A stretch of 64,000 bases of DNA from Amblyornis subalaris (GCA_018881555.1 JACAXG010000053.1:5569210-5633209); one strand, 5' to 3'; shown: positions 1 to 13,889, counted from the stretch's first letter. A program made the numbers and translations. The notes: generated from the sequence alone by a model not told the origin.

Positions 1-1489
1 AAAAACATTCACACTGCATTTGAACAGAAGTCTTCCAAGGCTGGCTGCTTTCCCAGCAACCTTCCATCCCAGGAACAAGCAGAGAGCGGGTTGTGCATCG
101 GACAGACTGTGGGAGCAGCTGCCCTCAATGCATCAAAATAACACACAGAACACAAATTCACTAAAAAAGAATATAAACATTTTCATATATGCCTTAGAGT
201 AATTTAAATGCAATTTAGGTACCATTCTGGGTCAAACCCAAATACCACCAATGAAAACCCCTATTACTTAACATGAATTTGCAGAACACACAGAGAGCTT
301 TCCAGGCTAGACAAGAATGTACCTCCTTTACATGCAAGCAGATTATTTTGGCTGGACTTCAATGACTCTTTCCTGTGCTCTGCTGCACCTCTGGACGTTT
401 TANAAGAGCAGAAAAGCTGGGGAGATGCCAGAAGTGACTCCAGCTGCCACCTGGACTATGGCTTGATGAGTGCTTTAAGATAAACTATTATACAGGGAGT
501 CAGGAAACGAGGAAACCCTGTCCTTCCACTTCTGTCAGGTTCTTCCTATCAGCACAGGCAGTGGTGTGGTCACAGGAGTGAGACAGGTAAGAAATGGACC
601 TGGTGCAAAACAATTCATCACAAAAACTAGGCTTGTATGAGTAAGTTTTCAGTTCTCTTCAGAAAACTCTTTCAGTTTTCTTTCAGAAACAGATGTTACT
701 TCAATCACCTTGAAACAAAGAAAGGAGAGTGTAACTTGAGTGCTTGGCAATGTTAAAGGACAAAAGATTGTTAGCAGAATCAGACAGGTCTCAAAAATAT
801 TCGAAGAATCCTATTNACAAAACAGGTTTGCCTTCTCTTTTATACTGATCCTCCTCTATTTTACACAAATTCAAATTACACTAAGATTACTCCAGCCAGA
901 AGCTTAATTATAAAAGTAAAGCTAAGATCTAANTCATATGAAAGCAAAATTCATGTCCCACGACTTTTCTATCAAAAACTAATTCACTTTTGCTTAAAAT
1001 TTAGATGCAAAGAATTAACCTATCATTCAAAAACATGTTTAAATTAGTTGAGAATCACNTAATACAAAATGATGAGACAAAACCTTTTTGCTGTTCCTAC
1101 TAACAGCTATTAAAATAGTAATGAAATTTTAATGTATTAGTATGCAATTAGATGATCATTAAAAAGAAGCTCTTCAAAACCTGTATTTCATTCTCAATTA
1201 GATCACCCACACTGCACTTCTGTAACTATGCCAGTTCAGAGGTTATTTTAGGCATAACATCTACCTGAAAAAACCTTCCAAGTCACAAGTCAAACAGAAA
1301 ATTTTAAGTGAGCAATATCTAGCCAATTTTCCAATATATACTATCACTTAAGTTCCTAAATGATGTGTACAAAACACTTCTCTTAGACTAGAAGCCGCTA
1401 TTTAAAACAATCCAGTGTTACTTCCCACAAATTTCAGACCACCTGCATTTTCCACGTGCCCATATTTGTTTTTAAACTGTAAAGTGCAT
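1..1489. other. Intronic sequence, no element recognised
   Basis: AT-rich CASK intron 1 sequence at the window edge. A 60-codon frame at 20-202 has no recognisable content. Confidence 0.5.
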
Positions 1490-1690
1490 TTCACAGGTTG
1501 GAAATGACCTCTGGAGGTCATTTGGTCCAAGCCCCTGCTCCAGCAGAGCCACCTAGAGCTGCCCAGGACCACNTCCAGGTGACTTCCGAATATCTCCAAC
1601 AAGAATCCACAACCTCTCTTGGCAATGTGTGCCAGGGCTCGGGAACCCTCACAGTTACAAGGTAGTTTCCCTGGAGAAATTAGAGTAAGG
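1490..1690 (-). mobile_element. CR1 LINE 3' fragment
   Basis: The plus strand reads as the reverse complement of a CR1 tail, with the diagnostic order AGGTTGGAAATGACCTCTGGAGGTCAT, then TTGGTCCAAGCCCC, then a degraded CCTCCAGGTGA-like stretch, then CAATGTGTGCCAGGGCTCGGGAACCCTCACAG. CR1 elements are 5'-truncated non-LTR retrotransposons and this copy is noncoding. Divergence from the typical avian form suggests an old insertion. Confidence 0.85.
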
Positions 1691-2024
1691 TACCAGGCCC
1701 ACGAATTTTTTCCAAATGACAAAACCCCTCAGTAAAAGTTAGCATATTTAGCAAGGTAAGAAGAACAAAATTCTGTAGTTTCTTTTTGACATCTCGCCTG
1801 GGTAACACAGGATGCTGCACTGAGCTAATGATGTGAAGTCCAAAATCCCAGCAAAAGGAGAGTCAGTTTCAAAGTTCTTCCTTGAAATTATAAAAGCACA
1901 TAAGAACAGTTTCAATGGTGCTTTTCTGATTTATAGCTAAAATGCAATAAGGTTTAAATCTGTCCAAGCTAACCAAGACAAATCCACNTGCTTTCCCCCT
2001 AAGTGCCAAAACTACACGTCTTTT

Positions 2025-2765
2025 AAATACCTCCAGGGATGGTGACTCCAACACTTCCCTGGCAAACCTACTCCGTGCTTGACAACCCTTTGGGTGAAGA
2101 AATGTTTCCCAGTACTCAATTTAAAACTCCCCTGGCACATCTTGAGGCCATTTCCTCTTGTTTTCACATCTTCCCTGGGAGAAGAGACCGACCCCCACCT
2201 GGCTACAACCTCCTGTTAGGGAGCTGTAGAGAGCAATAAGATCTCTCCTGAGCCTCCTTTTCTCCAGACTGAGCCCCACCAGCTCCNTCAGCTGCTCCTC
2301 ATGAGATTTGTGCTCTGGACCCTTCCCTAGCCCCGTTCCCTTCTCTGGACTCCCTCCAGCCACTCAATGTCCTCCCTGAACCGAAAGGCCCAGAACCAGA
2401 CACAGGATTCAAGGTGTGGCCCCACCAGTGCCCAGTACTGAGGGATGGTCACTACCCTGCTCCTGCTGGCGACACTACTGCCAATACAGGCCAGGTGCCA
2501 TTGGCCTTCCTGGCCACACTCACGGCTTTTTTTCCCCACCAGGCAGCTTTCCCACCTCTGTCCCAAGCCTGGAGCTTTGCCTGGACTTGGTGTGACCCCA
2601 GTGCAGGACCCAGCACTTGGCCTTGTTGAATCTCACACGATTTCCCTCAGCTCATTGATCCAGCCTGTGCAGATCCCCCTGCAGAGCCTTCCTGCCCTCC
2701 AGGANATCAAATTCCTGCCCAACTTGGTGCCACCTGTAAACTTCCTGCAAAAACCCTCCAGTCAA
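2025..2765 (-). mobile_element. CR1 LINE fragment, about 740 bp
   Basis: Reverse-oriented CR1 runs from ACCTCCAGGGATGGTGACTCC through the region with CTCCTGAGCCTCC, CTCCAGACTGAGCCCC, CAGCTGCTCCTCA and the GTGTGGCCCCACCAGTGCC segment, to ACTTGGTGCCACCTGTAAACTTCCTGC. It lacks the extreme 3' end and the reverse transcriptase region. Reading frames overlapping it are broken remnants or noise. It is a separate insertion from the copy near 1490. Confidence 0.9.
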
Positions 2766-4035
2766 AAAAAAATCACTTCAAATTCTGTATCAGAGCCCAG
2801 GTCTACATTATCAAGAGGTGCAGTGCAATAGGAATAGAGAACAAAAGATTATTGAGAATCCAAACATTCACCCTGGAAGTTTTCAGGGGTCCTGCTCTGA
2901 ACTAGGGTTACTCTGGTCCCACGGACTAAACACTCAGTAGCAGTTGAAGAGCATTATGTTCACCTTCAGAGTGCATTATTCAGCTTAGTTGAATACAAAA
3001 CTAATTCAGTTCACACACTCTGAGATCACTCCACCATATGAAATGCAGCAAAGCACATTAAGGTTGGATGATCAAGAGACTTAATTCAAAAGAACACTCA
3101 CGACCTGAGAAAAAAAGAAAAAACAGCAATGGAAACACCCATACTGCATGTCTGCTGATTTAAAAAACATTTTTCTGTCACAAAGAAATCTGAATCTCAC
3201 ATTGCTAATACAGAAAAACACATCGCATACTTCAAAACAACCTACATTGCAAACAGAAAGGGATTAACAGTCATATAGCTTTCCTGCACATTTGTTCTTG
3301 GGGAAAAGTATGCTCATTACTAGATTGGTAAAATTTGAAGTGTTTAAAAATGCTTTAACAAAGGCCAGAAAAGTCATATAGTTCAGAGTCCTGAAGAAGC
3401 CTTGTGTTAATACCCATCCTTTTTGCTCAAACAACATTAAGAATTAAACTTAATATACTGATGNGACTTGAAAACATTAAGTCATACCATTGTTAGGCAA
3501 ACATCCGGAAAAAACAGTAACAAAAAAAAAAAATCAGTCAAATGAAAAATTTTAATAAATATTAAAAATGTAATTGTTTCTGTTTGAAGAATTAATATAA
3601 GAAGTGACTGAAGAGTTCAATTTGCTCTTTCTCAAATTTACATTGTGTAATTCATCTCTTGATTTTCCTTTTTTTCCCCTCACAGAATTCACTAGGGGAA
3701 TGCTAAATTAACTTCAACATTTCAATACTTTGGCAGCAATCTTCAGAAGATACTCTATTAGGAGACACATCATGCAAACTATGGGCAGAAATAGTTACAC
3801 TCTTTTTCACATCTCCACTGTTACTTGAACTTATTTCCCAGCTTTTTTTTAGGATCACAGTTATATGCCCTAAAACATAATATATATGGTTGGAGCATCT
3901 GGAGGGCAAGATGCATTCAAGTTATATGAAATCCATCCACATTCTCTGTTCAGTATAAAAATATGGATATATTAATTACTTTTATTGTCTCACATTCTCA
4001 CTGCTAGTTAATAATGGCACTCTGTTGGTAACTGC
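2766..4035. other. Intronic sequence, no element recognised
   Basis: AT-rich CASK intron 1 sequence between a CR1 and a solo LTR. There is an A run near 3523-3533 and nothing else that I can name. Confidence 0.5.
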
Positions 4036-4552
4036 TGTGGGTCAACCCAGCAAGGAGCTAAACACCACAGAGGCACTCACTCACTCCCCAGCCCCCAGTG
4101 CGAGGGGGGAGAGAAAAAAGTAAAGTTGTGGGTTGAGACAAAGACAGTTTAGTAGGACAGAAGCAAAAGGGTAAATTATTAGTAATAATAACAGTAACAA
4201 CAATAAGAATCATTAGAATATACCAAACAAGTGATGCACAATGCAACTGCTCAGCACCTGCTGACTGAGCTTTTTCCCTTAGTTTATACACTGCTCATGA
4301 CACCATATGGTCTGGGATATCCCTGCAGTCAGCTGGGGTCAGCAGTCCCGGCTGTGTCCCCTCCCACCTCCCTGTGCACCCCCAGCCCCTCAATGGTGTG
4401 TGGGTGGCTGAAGGGCAGAAAAGACCTTGACTCCTGTAAGTCTAGCTCAGAACAACGAACACCAGTGTGTGACCAACATCCTAAATCCAAAACACTGCAC
4501 TGTACCAGCTACTAGAAGGAAAATTAACTCTATCCCAGCTGAAACCAGGACA
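4036..4552 (-). mobile_element. Solo LTR of an avian endogenous retrovirus, antisense to the plus strand
   Basis: Read on the minus strand the element starts TGTCCTGGTTTCAGCTGGGA at 4552 and ends near GGGTTGACCCACA at 4036. I recognise the interior (the GTTTATACACTGCTCATGAC stretch, the GTGATGCACAATGCAACTGC stretch and the TAATAATAACA stretch) as an LTR type repeated in songbird genomes. No gag, pol or env sequence flanks it, so it is a solitary LTR. A clean target-site duplication is not visible; flanking GTAAC and GGAAC are only similar. LTRs carry promoter and poly(A) signals, but any influence on CASK is untested. Confidence 0.75.
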
Positions 4553-6104
4553 GGAACAATGTAGAAAGAAGTTCTCAAAAAATGACAAGGTAGAAAGTTA
4601 GTGGGATTTGTTTAGCTGTACCCTATAGAGGTTTGTAAAAGTTCTGGTTCCAGGCACTGCTGTTCAAGTTAAAGACTTACTGCGTTTTGTTTTTTTTTCC
4701 ACCAGTGCACATCAGGACTGATGTAAGAATCTGCTAAAAACAGAGATGTCTCAGCTAGGAAGCAACTTCAATACGTGCCGCAAAGCCAACAAAATCAGCA
4801 CACATTTCATTCTGTTCTTCAGTTTGAAAAGTCAGACTCAAAAGCAAGGGCAAGCTGCTGTAGCCAGTGCTTGGAACAAAACCAAGGTCTTGCACTGAAT
4901 GCTAGATCAGCTTTGAACTGCAGAGCTATGTACAGATAATACTAGCAACAGAATAATGTTAGATGTTGGAAATTTAAAACACAGTCTTGTTTTGCTAATA
5001 AAATCAATAAGCCAAGATATTGCTAGAGGTAACATTTCTCAACTTATTCATAAGCACAAGCACGGCACAGCTTTTATTTAAAACAATGCAACTCATTGAA
5101 GGAATTTTTTATAATGAAAATGTCAACTCTAAGTTATATTCAAACAACCTTGAGATACATGATATTTACTTCTATGTATTTAGAAAAGACAACGCAGAAT
5201 TCTATTTGAGCAAGACATAACTCAATCTAGCCGAAGAATCTGAACTGCAGGAGTAAAGCAAGGCATAATCCACAAACGTCACAATCTCTTAAATTACTGT
5301 ATTTCTGAATTACTATCTTACTGCTTATCTGAATGACAGACTTAGTATTACCAGTATTAAAGAAATTCAGCAAATACTTCCAGCAACAGTGTAATATGCC
5401 CAGGCCAAAACAGATATGGAAGAACAGTGTCTGTAGGAAGAAGTTATGCAAGTTCCTCTCATACAGGTTGAAAAATCATGAAGACAATACTTCCTCTAAT
5501 GAGTTCTGACAGAGTTTAATGTAACCGTAATCCCATAACAACTTGCATTTTACTGATTGCATTCCAATTCTGTTAGAATATTTTAGCATGAACAAGCAGT
5601 TATTCTAACAATATTCAACTCCCAAAACACACACAAGGTCCAAGGCCAAAATCCTTGCTCCAGCTAGTAAAAATGCTAGGCAACCAGTAGTTTTGTCTCA
5701 GAAACAAAATTAAGTAGCTCTCATTAACTTCCAAAATTTCACAGACAGGAATGATTACATTAAACGACACAAAGAGGGGCACTCTCTCCTCTGGACCAGT
5801 GTGAACCATCTGTCAGTGACACGGACACGCTAGGAAAGCTGCACACAAAAGAGGAGTTCAGAGAACAGGAGTCTGTGTATCTAACACAGAAAATAAGGTG
5901 CTGCTCTCAACAGTCACAAAATAGAGCCTCTTGCAGAGCTATGTGTTTTAATTTGAGACACACTGAAAACTAACTACATAGAACTAAGTTCTGCACATAT
6001 TCCTTATGGTCACCTAATTCACTTAATGTTATTTAATCACTCGAATCACTGCAGAGCTTCTGTACACACATAATCAACACAATATGCAGACAAGTTCGGG
6101 TGGG

Positions 6105-6200
6105 TTGTATGTTGTGTGTGTTTGTGAGGTTTTGTTTTGTTGTGGGGTTTTTTGGTCGTTGTTTTGTTTTTTTTTTTATTTTTGTTTGATTGTTTTTAAA
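6105..6200. repeat. T/G-rich low-complexity tract
   Basis: The stretch is built of GTGTGTTTGTG, GTTTTGTTTTGTTG, GGGGTTTTTTGG and a T run. It becomes an A/C-rich tract in the CASK pre-mRNA. A weak apparent reading frame across it is compositional. Confidence 0.85.
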
Positions 6201-6897
6201 CAGACTAACATTTAGGTCACAGTTTGTGCACAAGACAAACTTTTTTTGCTTTCAGAAAAACATTTTAGTATTACTTTGAGATGCATTTTAGCCTCTGAAG
6301 ATGATGTATGNAGATCAGTTTATTATAATAAGCAGCAATAGTACAGCAATTTTTACAGCATGCAATAAAGTTACCTGGAAAACGTACAGGAATTCCACAG
6401 GCACTTTAATTGTTATGTGTTTGGTACATATTCACATCTGCTTTCATGCAGTATCACAAATTACCTTCGTATTAAACAGAAATATTAACAGATCCATAAG
6501 GAATATAAGTAAAGCAGTTACAGAGAAAGTTATCAAGAAGAAAAATTCAGAGTGAAGAAAGTTGTCAAGAAAGTTGTCATTGTATCTAACTTACACCATC
6601 GTGCTTGCAATCAAAAACAGTAGCACTGTTGGTTTATATTAAAGAATCACTGCTCACTGGAAGCTGAATTGGAAACTATTCATTTCTGTTTTCACTTAAT
6701 TGAAAACGGTCTCGTCATTCATAAGCAGCATCTGCTCAGGCCGCAACCTTGAGTTTAGAGAACCTTAAACACAAGAAACAAAACCACTAAAATTACTGTG
6801 CAAGGACTGTGCTATAAAGCATTACCACACACAGGATAAATCCACTTAAACAGTGCCCACATTAATAACTTACACCATTTCCAGAACAACAGAACCT

Positions 6898-6898
<1 letters not shown>

Positions 6899-6950
<52 letters not shown>
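6899..6950. repeat. (TAA)n microsatellite, about 17 units
   Basis: An uninterrupted TAA/ATA trinucleotide run of about 50 bases lies in CASK intron 1. Perfect runs of this length are usually polymorphic. Confidence 0.97.
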
Positions 6951-9619
6951 GTCCTTTGCCTCTACTAGTGATAGCCCTTGTCAAGAATATTTCTTACATG
7001 TATATTTTCTACACACATAACATTGATGAAATAAAATGTATAGCAAAATACATCCATTTTGGTCTCTCAAAATATTTAATACCATTCAATTTTAGGTACA
7101 CAGAACTCCCAAGACCATGCAAGAATGCAATGGCAAATGTTAATTTTTCTCCATGATGTTTTAAGATGAACCTTCTGATAAATTTGTATATGATATTTTT
7201 CAAATAGACAGATTAGATACCCTATAAATCATATTTACATGCATACACAGTACACACTACAAACACAGCTCTAGACTACTGTGCTTGGTGGTATCAGTGT
7301 GGACCTGAGAAAACCGTATATTTTTATTTCTCACTTATACTAGAAGAAAATTAGAATTCAAAATAAAATGCCCGAATACTATATTCTCCAGTTATTAGTG
7401 AAATTANTTTATTTTCCTCTGTACTTGCCAAAGCAGGGCTTGTCAGGATTGGCAGGCGAATGTGCTCCTGAAATTAATTCTTTTTATGTCTCGATATTAA
7501 AAGTATTTGCTACAACTACACTACAAAACAGTTTTGTTACAGAATAATAGAATTATCTATATCATGGCTGGCATTAAGGATATAGCCATGTCCTTAAAGC
7601 CCAAACAAATTACACTCAGAGGAAATGCAAGCATGCATTAATAACATTCATCGCACAAAGGAGCACAGATTAAAAAAACCCATTTTTTCCCCAAATTGTA
7701 ATTTGCTGCCATACTANTTTTCAGCTCACAAACACAATGAAATATTATTAGTTTCCCAGCTGTTAGTTTCAGTAATTTTGTTTTTAAATTAAATTCTGTG
7801 TGACTGGGTTGCAAATCAGAAACAGGCCTTAATCTCCTAAGAGGTCAAGACTTCTAAGCAAGTGACTACTACAACTAATTCCACTATTAAGCAAAACCAG
7901 CTCACAGACAGCACATAACTGACAGGTTTCAGTACTGCTGGTAGCTAAACACAAATCTTGGCCCTGTTAATGAAGAAACTGCTTTGTCCCTCACGAAATT
8001 CCTCCCTCCATGTGTCACTGTACCGTACAGAAATCAAGACATGCTGCTTTGCATGGAAGAATTACAGTGCACAGCATGTCATCACAAATACATTTTTTTA
8101 TGGAACAGGCATAATAGACAACAATTCTGATGCACTTCAGCCACTTCTGTACATGTATGTATACTCATTTTCGGCAGATTCAGAAATTAATCTAAACAGT
8201 CCTTCCTTAAATACCTANTTACTCATCAAATGCCTACCAGGTCATTTAAATGAGAGAAATAGCATCATNCTCTCCTATAAAAAGATTTTTAAATTCTATC
8301 TCTCGGTAAGAAAATTATTTCTATGTGACCCCCTCCCATGACCTTAACATTTCTCTGAAAATTTAAATTACATATGTAAATGGTTCAGGTGATCTCTGCT
8401 CTCCCATTCTCATGTAGAAAATTTTGAGGACATTCTTTCCAATTACCACACAAGTCCAAGTATAATTTAACTATGGAAAAGGTATTTTACATTTACTCTT
8501 CTGGAGTTGCAAGTTAAGAGCAGGTGATCCTTTACATATCTATTTTACTCACACCTTTTCTAACCACTGAGGTAATTTTATCAATTGTGATGTGTTAAGT
8601 GTGGTATACTCAGAGAAGAACAGAACACTCCCTGGATAGTTGACAATTAATTTATTCAACTNATTACTAAGGCATGTTGCTAACTCTTGAAGATTTTAAG
8701 AGCTAAAACTGCTAGATGGATCCATTCCCCTCCCTCTTTTCCCATTACTAAAAATTTTAATTCTTATTTACTTTCACCATTGAAAAAAGGTCCATTTAAA
8801 GAGTGAGCTTACTCACCAGGTGGGTCTCCCAGACACACACAGCTCAGGCTGTAAAGCACCCACAAGCCTGTTAAGGGGCCTGCTGCCAAGGACTGGCTTT
8901 AGATCTATTTATAGCATAAACATGGTGAAGGCCAGATAAGTCTTATTAGCCTATTTAACAGTTATTTGAAGATTNGTTTATTTAAGATGCAATAACTTAA
9001 AAATAACTGCATAAGCTTCAGTTTCTTCAAAACATTTTAAAGCTTAAGCAACACCCTGTTAAGTTTGTTACCAACACTACCCTTGAAAGCCTTTCACACT
9101 TGTAATAACTGCAGAGTACTGCTGCATTAAAGGACCTCATGAACACCACCAAACCGAACAATCACAGCAGACAAGCCTTTCATTATATCACCTTCAAGTA
9201 AAAGCTTATATATGCATACTAAATCAGCAAGACAAATTCAAGAACTAATACCTTTTTGTAACTGGATTTAAATAAGCTAATTTTGGTCTTTGGCACTAGG
9301 TCTCAGTAACAGCAGAGAGGCTTAAAATCACAGACCCACGTGGCTAAAACAGAGAAGAGTAAACATTACTGCTGCACAGATGTCNTTGAAGGTAGAAAGA
9401 TGCAACTTGGAAAAAGGAGAATGTCATGAAAAGATTTTTAAAAAGAAAGAAAAATAATCTGAACTCAGTTTATGCAACGGAGTAAAAAATAAGGTACTTG
9501 AAGCGCATGCCAGAAAGGCAAACAAAGCTCTAAGAATCATTCATGGCCGCATTAGTGTAAATCAGTCTTAAGCAACAACTTCCTCTCAGGAAACACAAAC
9601 TCCTGATTCACGATTAAGG

Positions 9620-9656
9620 GTGGGGAAAAAAAAGAAGGGAAAAAAAAAAAAACAAG
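9620..9656. repeat. A-rich tract
   Basis: Two A runs of eight and twelve bases are separated by a GAAGGG stretch. No LINE tail is recognisable next to it. Confidence 0.8.
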
Positions 9657-10858
9657 CAGAACAAACGATGAACTGCAAGCAGTTGGGCACATTTTGTTGC
9701 AGGAAATAAAACAATTAACGACGACCCCTTTATTACGCCTGACTTTCAGTGCGAGGTGTATCTCAGTGTAACATCACCCTGGTTTAACATTTCAGTTTAA
9801 ATTTCACTACCATTTGAAAGGGAGGAAAGGGGAAACCATAATTAGTCAAAATTAAATAATGCTTTTAAGTTAAGCTCATCTTTTTCCATTCCTGTGCAGA
9901 AGAATATTCACTTCTGGTTTAGCAAAGGTGGTCCCATGACCTAGCCAAATGTCTACATTAATTTAGCAGAGACTTAAGTGGAAAAGCTACCTTGTATCCA
10001 GGTGTTTCACCTACTGTTATCATCTCCCTTCTTGAGAGAAGTCCACATGGAAAAACCAAGAGGAACATGCATGTTCATTCATGTTTCTCTGATGGATACA
10101 CTGAAAGACAAGCTTTGAAAAACATTCCACTTCTTGCTTTGCTTTACAATGCAAGATTAGAGGAGGATGAGAAGCCACTAAAACTTTAAAAATTATTAGG
10201 TTTACTAGCACCTAACTTCATGCAAACCTTGTCCGTGCTCACACCTTCTACAAGAAATGTTAACTGGAATGTGGTGTTCAAAAGGAGGAAAACATTAGGA
10301 TCCTTGTTAGCTGTAGCATTATTGTCTTGTACCCTTTTAAAGAATGATTTATTTCAGTTCTTACCAGCTTTACAGAGTTAAACACAATAGCACCACTCTG
10401 TGGGAGAAAGCCTTGTCATATACATAGTGAATGCGGCAGCAATTAGGAAGTGAGGCATCATAAGAAATGCTTCCAAATGTTTTGGAAGTTGTGTATGCCC
10501 CTCATAGAAGGATATGAGGTCTGAAATGCTGTCTAAATGTAGTACTAAATGAAAGATCCAACTTAAGATGACAAGCTTAAAGGTATATTACAGGCAAATT
10601 TTCAATGTGAGTTAGGAAACCTGAGCATGTAGAACTGTGCATCCCATTCCCACTAATTTTATAAACTACAAGACATTGAATATAGTATCAGAGGCCATTC
10701 TATTCTTAGAAAAATCAAAAGCAGCTGCCACATGCAAACCTTGGCTGCATTCAATTAAAAACTGGTTGGTTCAGCCTCCTGCTGAGAAGACTTGCCCCAG
10801 AGCTTACAAAAACCATGAGATGTATTTCTCTAAATCATATATGCAGAATAAGAGAACA

Positions 10859-11510
10859 GTTGAGGTNGGAGGGAGCCTCTGGAGATCACCTGGTCCACTC
10901 TTCCTGATCAAGCACGGCCACATTCAGTGAGCTGCCAAGAACCACATGCTTTAACCATCTCCAGGGATGGAGACCAACAACCCCTCTGAGCCATCCGTGA
11001 CAGCGCTCGGCCATCCTCACAGTATAAAACCCACTGTTTCCTGATGTTCAGGCTTGTGTTTCAGTTTGTGTTTTCAGTGCCCATTGCTCCCCTCACCTCC
11101 CTCAACCTCTGGGTAATGCTCCTCCTAAGGCAGCCCAGGATCCCACTGTCCCTTCTTCACCCCAAGGCTCATGGCTGGCTCGTGTTCACCTTGGTGCCTG
11201 CCACCCCTCCCAGCCTGGTGCCACCAGCAAACGTGCTGAGGGTACAGACTGTCCCATCACCCGGGACAGTAATGAAGCTGTTGAAGAGGACTGGACAGAG
11301 CTCTGACCCCTGGGGTACAATGGTAGTTACTGGCCTCCAACTGGACTTCGTGCCACTGACAAGCACCCTCCTCAATCCTCCTCACTNTCTGCTCAACCAG
11401 CCCCCGCTCCTTCAATTTCTCTGAGCATCTTTTAGGACACCTTTTCAAAGGCCCTTCTGAAGTCTAAACCGACAATATCCTTTGCTCTCTCTTCACCTAC
11501 CATGACAGGG
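10859..11510 (-). mobile_element. CR1 LINE fragment, about 650 bp
   Basis: Reverse-oriented CR1 starts at TTGAGGTNGGAGGGAGCCTCTGG and runs through CACCTGGTCCACT, CATCTCCAGGGATGGAGACC, TCCTCACAGTATAAAA and GCCTGGTGCCACCAGCAAACGTGCTGAGGG to the CCTTCTGAAGTCTAAACCGACAATATCC segment. The reading frames within it are fragments of inactive LINE sequence. The order of segments agrees with one insertion. Confidence 0.88.
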
Positions 11511-11611
11511 TTTTTTTCACATGGAAAAAAAGAGATGTGCCAGCTGCAAGTAGGGACCAAAGATCCTCGAAAACAATTTACGAATCAAGCATCTGATTAA
11601 ATTTCAAACAT

Positions 11612-11685
11612 TTGCTCTACGAGGACAAGCTGAGGAAAATGAGCTTGTGCAGCCTAGAGAAGAGGAAGCATAAAGGACTAGCTGG
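11612..11685 (+). mobile_element. Short CR1-like fragment, sense on plus strand
   Basis: The stretch GAGGACAAGCTGAGGAAAAT followed by GTGCAGCCTAGAGAAGAGGAAGC resembles the conserved GAGGCTGAGGGAG...TTCAGCCTGGAGAAGAG segment of CR1 in sense orientation. It lies only 100 bp beyond an oppositely oriented CR1, so two insertions or a rearranged copy are both possible. Confidence 0.55.
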
Positions 11686-13889
11686 CACTAGTATTTCAGC
11701 AACTAAGAGGTTATCAAGAAGATACAGCCAAGCTCTTTGCTTTGGCCTCACAGCACACACATAGTGATCATACGTGGCATAACTCATTCATTTCCAAAAC
11801 TTCATTCATTATCTGAGTCCTCAAGGTTTTTGTTTGTTTTGCCACAGCAACAATGCAACGCAAATCTTGCTTATCCACTCCACTGCCTCTGGAATGACAG
11901 ATCACCATACAGGAGAGAAAACTGTGACAGCAACAAAGGCTTAAAGGGATATTCTTCATTTTCCCCACCCATAAATCTTCAGACACTGAAAGAGACGAGC
12001 AGCAAGAGAGTTTGTACTGCATTCATACCATACAATGCATTAAGCATCTCCAGTCTTATTAGTCTGAGGCAGAGGTGACAATGACCTGCTTCTTTCCAGC
12101 AGCATAAGAGGAAAAATCCACAGGGAGGAGGGACAGAACACCATTTTCTATTGTTGACTGAATATAAATAACTGTCTGATTGACACAAAACCCCATCTTC
12201 TGACTACATCCATACACTAGAATCTTCTTTTTCAGTGACAGATAAGAGCATCACACAATTCTATAGAGACACAGAAAGCTGAATGGCATCACAGTATCTT
12301 GCGTATTTCTAAGAAGGAAATGTAAAATTACAATGCCTGATTTCTGCTAAGCCACTATACAAAAATACTATATGAGCAATGGCTGTTTTTTTATTATGTC
12401 TATACAGAAGCTTCTTTTACAGAAAAGCAGCACTTCAGAAGGTCATTTTCAGGTTTATGTTTGTAAAATAAGTATTTCTACATGGCAACATCCTCCCAAG
12501 GATGTTTAATCAAGTGCTCACTCTTTTTAACATGCCTAAAGCAGCTGAAGGTGAATTCTATCTGTTGGTGACCTTGTACAATCCCACAATTACCCAGGAA
12601 TACTGCGAGGTCAGGAGACAGGAAGTCACTGCCAGTTTAACAACCCTATGCTGATTCCTGTGCAACTCATTCAAGTCTAGACAGCAGATTTAAAAAGCCA
12701 GTCTGGTTACAGTGTTCACACTGCTCATCACAGGAAATGCAGAAAGTGTCACACTTGCTAATTTTAAAAGTCACACTTACTAAGTAGTCCCAGATAATTT
12801 TTAAGTTTGCAATGGTAACGGGGTTTTCTTCCTTTTTTAAGCCAATGACTTACATGTTTCATGTGGAAATGTTAAGAAGAAAAAAATACTAAGAATCTCA
12901 AAAAGTGGAGAAACCTATTCTTTCAGAAGAAAGACAAAAGAAGTACCAACAGGTAGCTAAATGAAAACCACAGGACTCAAAATTGTCATGTTAATATAGA
13001 TTACATTGATCATTCAACTCCAAGAACCTAAAAAAACCCCCATAAAAATCCAGCCCAAAACACCAAAAAAAGAAAATCAAACCAACTGAACAAAACAAAG
13101 AAAAGGTCTGCTTGGACAGCAAGATTTTAAGAAAAGACTACCAAAACATACAAAATTCTTCTGTATTTTCTGCACTGTCTGAAAATCATTGGTCTGTGAA
13201 CTGAGAGTCAGTTGACAAATTTTGTCCAGCAAACATCTTCAAGCTCAGTTGCGCCAATAATATTCTTATATAATGTTAGCAAGTTTGTATTAAAAAAAAA
13301 GGCCTAAATAACGTTTACTAAATTGAGAATTTCCATGATTCACAAGACATCTGCAGCACAATGCATGTAAACAGGACAAGGTAATCCAAGCTGGCAGAGA
13401 GCTGGCAAACAGAGCTATAACCAAGTGCTGTTTCCTCTGCTGGAGATGAACACGCTTCCACCCCTCACCTTGGGATTCCTGCAATCATTCCCTAACTTGC
13501 TTTAGTCTGAATTAGCTAGGCTAGCAAGACAGAGTATTTGAAACATTTAAATTAACTGAGTTCATTTAAAATGAAGGGAGCTGTGCCATATGCACTGGAG
13601 ACAAGGGAAGAGCAAGAATGAAGATTAATCAGTTAAAATATAGGATTGAGAAACAGTGAAAATATAACTTGAGATGGCTAACAACAATCAACTACTATCA
13701 CCCACAATCATCTCCTGTGATTCAGCTCAGTACAGTTGCTAAAGTCAACATTTTTGTTCATACCTTACTTTAACATACTAAGAACCTCTACGCTGCTCTT
13801 CTGGCTAAATGGCACACAAATAAAGAAATAAATCATTGCAATTAAAAAATATTCAACCCAAAAGCCACTGAATACTGGAGGAAGAACTG

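Larger units (their letters stand above)
4553..10858. other. Intronic sequence without recognised genes
   Basis: Apart from the T/G tract, TAA microsatellite and A-rich tract listed separately, this part of CASK intron 1 is AT-rich unique sequence. Open frames are under 130 codons with no domain, signal peptide or splice structure that I can defend. Confidence 0.6.
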
